Shown in pieces: positions 57,127 through 64,000 of a stretch of DNA of 64,000 nucleotides (positions are counted from its first letter, which is position 1; each line of letters opens with the position of its first letter). The stretch is taken from contig JAWPHD010000288.1 in the NCBI GenBank assembly GCA_037043455.1, positions 248,001-312,000 on the forward strand, written 5' to 3'. The notes below the pieces were generated by a model. The model worked only from the letters and a program-made list of their open reading frames with translations. It did not search any database and was not told the origin of the DNA. The DNA comes from Cyrtodaria siliqua (Eukaryota; Mollusca; Bivalvia; Adapedonta; Hiatellidae). A program made the position numbers and the translations under genes.

Positions 57127-57582
57127 CTACTGGTACCGTTGGAAACAGGTGATTTGAATGATTTCTTTTAATTTACTGTCGCTATTGACAAGATATTTGC
57201 CTCGTTCAGAATGTAATTTGTTTTGATTTATTGATTGTTATTCTTGCTTTTATTGATTGGTATTCTTGCTATATTAAAGTTATTGTCTACTGGTGCGTTA
57301 GTTATCTCTTTGGCTCAGTATATATATATATTAAGGCTCATTTATGTTATGGTGTGTATTTATATATATATATATATACCCTTATAGGGAGAAACATTTG
57401 TGAACTACCAAGGACAGACAACCTTCGGACGAACTACGGCAGGGCGCCTAGCTATGTATATATAATATATATACCCTTATATATATATATCTATATAAGG
57501 GTGAGAAAATACATACATCTACAAAATACCTTTCAAAAAGCACTGGATCCCCGAAGGGATACGAAAATGTTGGAATAAATCA

Positions 57583-57651
57583 ATAGATGGGGAAAAAAAC
57601 ATTTATACAGTGCTACAGTAGCACTGTATAAATGTTTTTTTCCCCATCTAT
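57583..57651. repeat. Perfect 34-bp-arm hairpin
   Basis: ATAGATGGGGAAAAAAACAT starts the left arm. All 34 positions pair with the right arm around a single central A at 57617. (TA)n follows directly. Confidence 0.95.
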
Positions 57652-57846
57652 ATATATATATATAAATATATACGTCGCATCACAATATACAACATACATA
57701 TACACTTTTCATAAAAAAATAATAACGTACATGTGTAACTCCAGATGGAGGTTTGCGTTGCAATAAACAAGCGCATTGGATATTTCTTCACATACTAGTC
57801 GTTTGTATAACAGATAAGAGTTGAGCAACCGGTGTTAATCTCAGTT

Positions 57847-58301
57847 ATACTGAAAGGAAAAAGAAACGCAGGGTGCGTATTTCCGCTATATATTGTATGT
57901 TTAATATGCTACTGCTAATCGAATGGTACAGGGCGACATTAGGCCTGTCCTTTTAGAAAGAAGGTTTAAACAGCACTGAACACACCAATGGTTACCCCTT
58001 TAAAGTTTCATTATCGTCAGAATGCGCATTTGGCTCAAGCAGGTGAGCAAACTTAGGCTTTAAATGTTGCAATCACTTAACATTAAATACAGTACTGAAC
58101 TGGCTCAATTTTTCTGTTACAACATGTACTGTGATTAAAACGTCTACAACATCACAGTTGTGACCTTTCTCTAACTAACTGCACATATATTTTTTTACAA
58201 AACATCTTGGGATTTCCTTGGAATATATATGGAATTAAGTGTGCAGTAATTGCAATATATAGCGGAAAAACGCACCCTGCGTTTCTTTTTCCTTTCAGTA
58301 T
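57847..58301. mobile_element. TIR element with ~49-bp inverted ends and TA borders
   Basis: The left end ACTGAAAGGAAAAAGAAACG and its complement at the right extend about 49 bp with few mismatches (57847-57895 and 58253-58301). Bordering TATA fits a Tc1/mariner-type TA target. No transposase frame is present. Confidence 0.85.
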
Positions 58302-58509
58302 ATATAATACATTTGAAAGATGTATTACTAACCTAAAAATATTTAAAACAAGATTTAAAAACCTGATTAACCTAACATGATCAGTCGTTGATAAACGTAT
58401 GTATGCTACTTAAAATACATACACATTAATTATATACACGTACAAAACGTATAGCGTGTAACCAGTAGGATCAATTATCTATGTACGAAGGAATACAAGA
58501 GGTGTTCAA

Positions 58510-58578
58510 CTTACACAAGCATCTTTGTGTTTCACTTATATTGCCTATTAATGCTGCCTTGCGGGTTAGAGAATAGTT
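58510..58578 (+). repeat. Dispersed repeat family A, 5' piece
   Basis: AGCATCTTTGTGTTTCACTT to GAATAGTT; split by the SINE that follows and resumed at 58796. Confidence 0.65.
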
Positions 58579-58788
58579 GTTTAACATATTTATTTTACAT
58601 CGATTGCGAAACAAGTTCTTTCAACTTAGATTAATCACTCTCTATGGCTTCCTGGGTAGAACCAGTACTAAGCAATGTGGATTAATTATCTTGCTCAAGG
58701 ATAAATAACGTGGCCATGGCGAGGATCGAACCCACGACCTCTCGATCTAGAGTTCGGCGCTCTAGGACTGGACCACGCACTCCACTGA
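58579..58788 (-). mobile_element. tRNA-headed SINE inserted in family A
   Basis: The minus-strand head GGAGTGCGTGGTCCAGTCCT and B-box TGGGTTCGATCCTCGCC are followed by a body ending in TTTCGCAATCG. AATAGTT flanks it at 58572-58578 and 58789-58795. It is inserted in a family A repeat, whose other copies give the empty site. It is the intact relative of the split SINE at 11690-12095. Confidence 0.8.
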
Positions 58789-58795
58789 AATAGTT

Positions 58796-59075
58796 CATGG
58801 CGGGAATTTCGTTATTAACACTGTCCCGTTTTACTGGGATGAAGTAGGGTAAGTGTGAGGTTTTGTTCACCCTAGAACCTGGTTTAATCCCCAGCGGCAC
58901 GTTTTTGCCACTGACCGTCCCGTGGCGGTAGCTCTGTTGTCAACCCTGTTTGTGTTTGTGATGTCATATCCCTTTATTCCTTATTAACATTGCCATTAAT
59001 GTTTGAGGTTTTGCGTGTTTGTGAGTTTACTGTGTTCTGTGAATGCCGCATTTCTCTTCGACTTTTATATACACT
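58796..59075 (+). repeat. Dispersed repeat family A, 3' piece
   Basis: CATGGCGGGAATTTCGTTAT, ACACTGTCCCGTTTTACTGG and GCCACTGACCGTCC. Confidence 0.7.
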
Positions 59076-59079
59076 TTTA

Positions 59080-60150
59080 TATCGTTACACTTTCATATTT
59101 TAATTTAATTAATTATATTGACATTTACCCCGAATATGTTCATTTAATTGGCAAGCCTGATTATTCCTTCGATATAAAAATATGACATGAAAAATAATGT
59201 GCTTCATAATTTTTCTGCATCCATATTTTTGAAAACAATGAGAGAATGCGATCTGAAGCAAAATATCTTCAATTATAACAATAACCGCAATAAATATTAA
59301 GGAAAATGTCCATGTGTGAAAGTAAAAAAAAAGGGATATGTATTTATTTCTATTTTTCGGTTTTCTCGATTTTAGCGAACATTAACATGAAATTTAGTGC
59401 GTTGAAAGTGATAAACTTAATAAAAAATAAATCTAGTTCAAAACATCAGCTGCAGGTATTGTTAGGATCTTCTCCTCTATAAAACTAAGTTTTAATACTT
59501 TATTATCAGAAAAAAAAGGAAAAGTATATTACTTAAGATTTGGGGGCAAAAAACACACATTTGGAAACAATGACAAACAAGAACACATACAGTTTGACGA
59601 AAGATACATTTATATTATATCCAACTATATCAAACCTGGTTGATTACAATACTCAGTGCCGATACGTTATTGGGGAGGTATTAAATTCCTATATTGCACC
59701 TCGCACAAAATCATAGGAATTTCATCGGATTAGAGCGATCACATGGTGACTCTCTATTATTCTACAGTAGGTCAGTAGATTTCATAGAGGGTCACTAAAA
59801 CAATATGGACTACGACTCCGATTCAAAGTTTAAATCATTTACCGTTAAGAAGTTAAGAGAAATGCAAGTGAGTGTGTTATTAAAAGTATTAAAGCACCGA
59901 TATTATGTTCTAACAACACATTAAACATGATGAAGCTACATACCTTTTTCGTTGGATGTCGATAGATGGCCATAGAATGTACGTTGTTAGAATTTGTTAA
60001 ATCTATCTAACAAGTATGTATCATTTACGTAACTAAACATAAATATAAGAAATACAATATTTCTAGAGTGTTTATATTGTGCGAAACACATCGAAACCGA
60101 AAGCCCGTGACCTCCCGTCCACCGGGTACTGATCTTGGTCAATATAAACC
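59080..60150. other. 1-kb stretch without supported genes
   Basis: AT-rich, short frames only. Confidence 0.45.
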
Positions 60151-60169
60151 CGCTGGAAATATTGCATGT

Positions 60170-60440
60170 CTTTAATATATACTTAAACTGTCCCGTTTAC
60201 TGGGATGACAATAGGGTAAGAGTGAGATATGGTTCACCCTATAATTGGTTTAAAACCCCAGAGGCTTTTTTGCCACGGACCGTTCCAATGCGGTAACCCT
60301 ATTGTCAACCCTTTTGTGTTTGTGATGTCTTATCTAGCCTTTTATTCATCTTTAAAGTTGTTCTTTGTTTCTGTGTGTGTTTGCGATTGACTGTCGTCCT
60401 AGAATGCTACTTTTCCTATTCGATTTTTATATCTACTTGC
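60170..60440 (+). repeat. Dispersed repeat family A copy
   Basis: CTGTCCCGTTTACTGGGATG, GACAATAGGGTAAGAGTGAG and GCCACGGACCGTTCCAA. Confidence 0.75.
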
Positions 60441-60689
60441 CTACTAAACTAAAAACTTGTTTCATAAATAGTATATACAGTGTTTTAATCTAATACTATG
60501 TTAAAAACTAATTTATTTCCATTTCTGCTAATAAACTGTTTAGAAAAAGATTAAATCGTAGACATTGAAATGACATTTTCCAAGTTTACAATAATTTAGA
60601 AAAAACAAATAACAACACAATTCACAACAACGGGCTATTTCGAATGGTGCTATTTGTATACATGGATTAAGGTAGATTTAAAAGTTTAT

Positions 60690-60950
60690 CAGAAAATGTA
60701 GCATTCACAGAACAAAGTCAACCAATACAAACAACAATTACAAGGAATATTTAATAGTGGATATGTATGCGACACAAAAACGTAAAATGATTGTCAAAAG
60801 GGATATTGCCTTGGAGGAGTCAGTGGCAAAACGGCAGCTCGGGGTTTAGACCAGGTTCTATGGGAGTTCATTAAACCTCACTCTTACCCTATTGTCATCC
60901 CAATAAAACGGGGACAGTGTGCATAACGAAGTGCACGCCTGGAATATCGT
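60690..60950 (-). repeat. Dispersed repeat family A copy
   Basis: AGAAAATGTAGCATTCACAG, CTTACCCTATTGTCATCCCA and AACGGGGACAGTG in reverse orientation. Confidence 0.7.
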
Positions 60951-61366
60951 GGTAGGTTTTTCGTAAATGGTTACAAATAGGTATAAAATGTATAACAGGA
61001 AATACAGCATTTACAACACATCTCATTTAACGATAACGGCATTACATCGCCCCAACGAACTCGTTGCGGTCAGTTTGTTAACAATGTTGCGAAACTGTCT
61101 CTCATATAGACGATAATATTTCTGAAACAACTCTTTATTGATTCCATTGTCGGTGTCCAGATTTGACAAATTCAATTGTTAACGTACATGTTAAGTGTAC
61201 GCAATATTTATTTTCAATGCACTATGTGGTGTTCATCGTGTACTTTGAATAATGTTTTAACAGTTTAAATACGTCAACCTATAGCTAGAAAGATGACAAT
61301 TAATGATCCATTGAAGTAAAATCACAACCAGGAGAGAACTAGCGTACTCGGATGCATTGATACAGT

Positions 61367-61646
61367 CATTACGTGGTCCCGTCTTAATCCCATTAAGCGA
61401 TGGGCAAGCTTATATTAGCAAGATTTTATAACGGATATTTCGACAATGAAATATGTTAAAAACATGTTTTATTGAAAAAAATGTGATAACCTGTTTAAAA
61501 TTACCTATTATTGTTTTAATTTTACAATATGCAAACTTTTTAAGCCGAAATTAAGGTTTTATTTTATTCCCCAGCTAACCCCGTTTTTGCTTCTTGGAGA
61601 AGGGGTTGGATGGGGTATGAAAGTTAATACTCGGAGCACGTAATGA
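61367..61646 (-). mobile_element. MITE family E, copy 2
   Basis: CATTACGTGGTCCCG and GAGCACGTAATG ends. GTTTTTGCTTCTTGGAGAAG and GGGGTATGAAAG inside, the reverse of copy 1. Confidence 0.8.
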
Positions 61647-61799
61647 ATGGGGATCACCCTTTGGGAACAAATGCACACACACAAGATAACGATTTATCAT
61701 ACTCGTGTTTTTTTAAACTGTTTATGAGAGGGTATAGTCAAATCACTTGAGCTTTTAAGTAGATTACCGCTTGCGATATTGTTAGAAGACATTGAGAAG

Positions 61800-62512
61800 T
61801 GATACTAGTAATAATAATACTCTATTTCTTTATTAAAGTCTCATCATGGTTTACAATAAATACAAATATAAATAAAACATCGTAAGTATAAGATAGCCAT
61901 GCCATTGTAATTAGAATTATAAGAGACTATAGTTATAAAACCATCAACATATTTTAAAAGAAGCTAATAACATCAAACTCAAACGATATTAGCATATATA
62001 TTACACATTAAGACTATGTACATGATGTAAATGATGCTAATCTATCTATAAAATATGTACTAAGAATGAGTATTGTAAGATATGACAAAATAAACAAAGC
62101 ACTATTGCGCATTAGTTAGAACAAAATTAAAAAATCGTTTATCCCCTTTGATCAGATCAAAAAGAATCTGATTAGCATCGTTTTCATAGAAGAAAATAAA
62201 ACATAATCACGATATGATAAAAACAAATTGACATTATTTACATATATAAAATTGACATTGTTTGGCATATTTAAGAAGGAAAAAGACTAGCGATACAAAA
62301 AGCTAGATCGACGTAGAACAATTAAGTAGCATGATTTGACACATACACGAATTAAGTCTGCATTTGTGAATAAATATACTAATTTTTGTTCATCTGTAGA
62401 GTTATTAAAATAGAAATTTAGGCTTATTGCTTTATCATGTAAATTAGCTCTGATATCATTAAATAAAGGACAGGTTATCATAACATGGAACTCATCACCT
62501 TTACCTTAGCCT
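61800..62512 (-). pseudogene. Truncated LINE, ORF2 C-terminus
   Basis: The minus-strand frame reads GDEFHVMITCPLFNDIR and continues to RRSSFLYR (stop at 62287). GDEFHVxxxCPLxxDxR is a usual C-terminal ORF2 pattern of CR1/L2-like and related LINEs. Downstream is AT-rich 3' sequence ending near a short (ATT)n run. An in-frame stop lies just upstream of the motif, so the fragment is dead. Confidence 0.6.
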
Positions 62513-62514
62513 CG

Positions 62515-62718
62515 GTCGGATGGGGACGTAAACCGGGCGGTCCCGTGTATCGGTCTATCCTCCGAGCACGTTAAAGAACCATAGGAATCTATTCGATAAT
62601 AAGAGTAGGGCAGGTTCCCGGATTCCTATGTATCCTTCCCCTCTCTCTGGGGCGGCTCTAAATAACCTATACTGTGTTGATGAGCCGTTAAACAACATTC
62701 AATTCAATTCAATTCATC
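62515..62718 (+). repeat. Single half of the 42.9-kb palindromic element
   Basis: GTCTATCCTCCGAGCACGTT, GGTTCCCGGATTCCTATGTA and TGATGAGCCGTTAAACAACA match the right half of 42895-43312. It ends in (AATTC)n, similar to a LINE or SINE tail. Confidence 0.75.
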
Positions 62719-62804
62719 TTCCATCTGAACATTACAAAATGGATAAACTCTTTCACTAATCTGAAGTCTTTCATATCTTCCAGTCTCTAATAATACAGAT
62801 TCGA

Positions 62805-63020
62805 ACAGAGCAGGGATACATTTTACAGCCGCTACACTGCACTAACCGAACTCTGTTCATGAGGGGTAATACAAGATGTAACACATATCAAGCACACTAG
62901 CACCGGATCTAACAGTATTATTTATAAGGCCGTAATAATAGGCTTAATGATCTATCTAAAGAGACCATTGGTAATAAGACTACTGACTTGTAGTCGCGGT
63001 GACATGTTATAGTCGCCACA
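62805..63020 (-). repeat. Dispersed repeat family B, diverged copy
   Basis: CAGCCGCTACACTGCACTAA near 62830 and GACTACTGACTTGTAGTCGC near 62985 are family B blocks. The copy looks rearranged and old. Confidence 0.5.
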
Positions 63021-63189
63021 GACGTATTGATAAATTGTAACAGTGATTGAATAGTGTAAATATATATGATGGAAATAGTTTCAGCAAACGGACACTGTCA
63101 ATACTTTTACAACAAATAATGGATGAATATTAACGTAATGTGCTTATTAATGCTTTTTAAAAATATTAGTACTATTTTTACGATGTCCA

Positions 63190-63262
63190 TGTCGTGACCC
63201 TCTCGGGGAGCGAACATACGACGCTCTTCAGTTACGTTACCGCCACGCTAAGAGCTGTCGTC
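63190..63262 (-). other. tRNA-like sequence, decayed
   Basis: Minus-strand TAGCGTGGCGGTAACG and ATGTTCGCTCCCC resemble A and B boxes. The cloverleaf is incomplete. Probably an old tRNA pseudogene or SINE head. Confidence 0.35.
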
Positions 63263-63339
63263 ACATAAAATAAAAAACTCAAAATTTAATACGGTGCTGA
63301 AATATGCGGGAGTCGTACTTCTAGTTAACTATTGCATAT

Positions 63340-63464
63340 ATTACGTGGTCCGAGTTTTAACTTTCATACCCCATCCTACCCCTTCTCCAAGAATCGAAAA
63401 CGGGGTTGGCTGCTAATATAAGCTTTCCCATCGCTCAATGGTATTAAGGCAGGACCACATAATG
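63340..63464 (+). mobile_element. MITE family E, internally deleted copy
   Basis: TTACGTGGTCCGAG and GACCACATAATG ends with only about 125 bp between, keeping CATACCCCATCCTACCCCTT and GAAAACGGGGTTGGCTGC. Confidence 0.75.
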
Positions 63465-63674
63465 TGACTCATATTTATATCATGTCATTTATATTTACTC
63501 ATAATCATACTTTATTTGCGCGTTGAAAACAAGTTGGTAGGTATACTCTTGAATGTGTATTTTGCTTTTAAATATAATATAACGACAAACTTCAGTATAT
63601 TTTACTAGTGGAAAGGCTCATATCATACATTAGACCATAATTCGGTCTTCATATAATTGAGAGTTACAGCCCTT

Positions 63675-63975
63675 TGTAATATTATAACTCAAACAAGAGG
63701 TCCAAGAGGGCCTATATCGCTCTACTGGCTACAACTCCAACACATATCATTCAACCAGAACATGACAATATGCGCAACTGGGCTTGGTACTGATCATTCC
63801 TGCCAAGTTTCACTAAAATCCAGCCAGGAGTTCAGGAGAACTATCCTGTACAAAAGCCTTTAAAGGGCCATAACTCTGCCAAAAACCACTCAACCGGAAC
63901 ACGGCGGTTTAACCAGTGTATGTGTCATATGACCCAAAAACTTAGGTATATTTTGTATTTAAAGACAAGTGGTAT
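63675..63975 (+). repeat. Bivalve-type dispersed repeat
   Basis: ACAAGAGGTCCAAGAGGGCC, TGCCAAGTTTCACTAAAATC and TTAAAGGGCCATAACTCTGC. I associate these blocks with bivalve intergenic DNA. It runs to the window end and may continue. Confidence 0.6.
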
Positions 63976-64000
63976 ACTTGATATATGTGATTAAATGAAG

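Overview
This window looks like AT-rich nuclear DNA from a bivalve mollusc. No bacterial gene organisation is present. Three things suggest a mollusc: a neuropeptide precursor packed with PxFVamide peptides (Mytilus inhibitory peptide family), dispersed repeats of kinds I associate with bivalve genomes (for example one carrying AAAGGGCCATAACTCTG), and a dense, nested load of SINEs, MITEs and LINE pieces. The species cannot be fixed from the sequence alone.

Only two long coding regions are convincing. The first is the polyprotein of a complete LTR retrotransposon (1387-10127, minus strand). Its two 1547-bp LTRs show no difference in the stretches I compared. It has a 5-bp target duplication (AACCC), a primer-binding site matching the 3' end of tRNA-Leu, a purine-rich tract, and one uninterrupted 1547-residue Gag-protease-integrase-RT-RNase H frame. 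Integrase lies before RT, the Ty1/copia-like order known from the Gmr1 clade of Ty3/gypsy elements. The second is the only likely host gene, a Mytilus-inhibitory-peptide/PxFVamide precursor at 20475-21779 (minus strand), predicted to yield about 15 amidated peptides. A possible splice acceptor near its signal-peptide region leaves its 5' end uncertain.

The rest is repeats. From 0 to 10 kb there is a foldback, copies of two dispersed families (here called A and B), and the retrotransposon. From 10 to 20 kb there is a 24-bp minisatellite, nested SINEs, a pair of MITEs, and a TTAA-flanked element carrying two outward-facing tRNA-like modules, later tandemly duplicated. From 20 to 30 kb come the neuropeptide gene, paired MITE copies, a degenerate ~20-bp repeat field, an 18-copy 114-bp satellite, a pogo-like transposase fragment and a promoter-like CRE/CCAAT cluster. 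From 30 to 40 kb there is a second TTAA element, a LINE fragment, a tRNA-headed SINE and a ~170-bp tandem array with nuclear-receptor-type half-sites. From 40 to 64 kb there are large inverted repeats, a 541-bp recent tandem duplication, more copies of families A and B, palindromes, TIR elements and a second LINE fragment.

Family names: A = dispersed repeat containing ACACTGTCCCGTTTTATTGG; B = repeat ending in a CAGACTC/GAGTCTG hairpin; C = repeat containing CGCTATTATCCTGTCTTC; D = MITE with TTTAAAGGGACACA ends; E = MITE with ATTACGTGGTCC ends; F = MITE containing GTGGGAGTGGAATAACACC. All identities are by reading; nothing was searched against a database.
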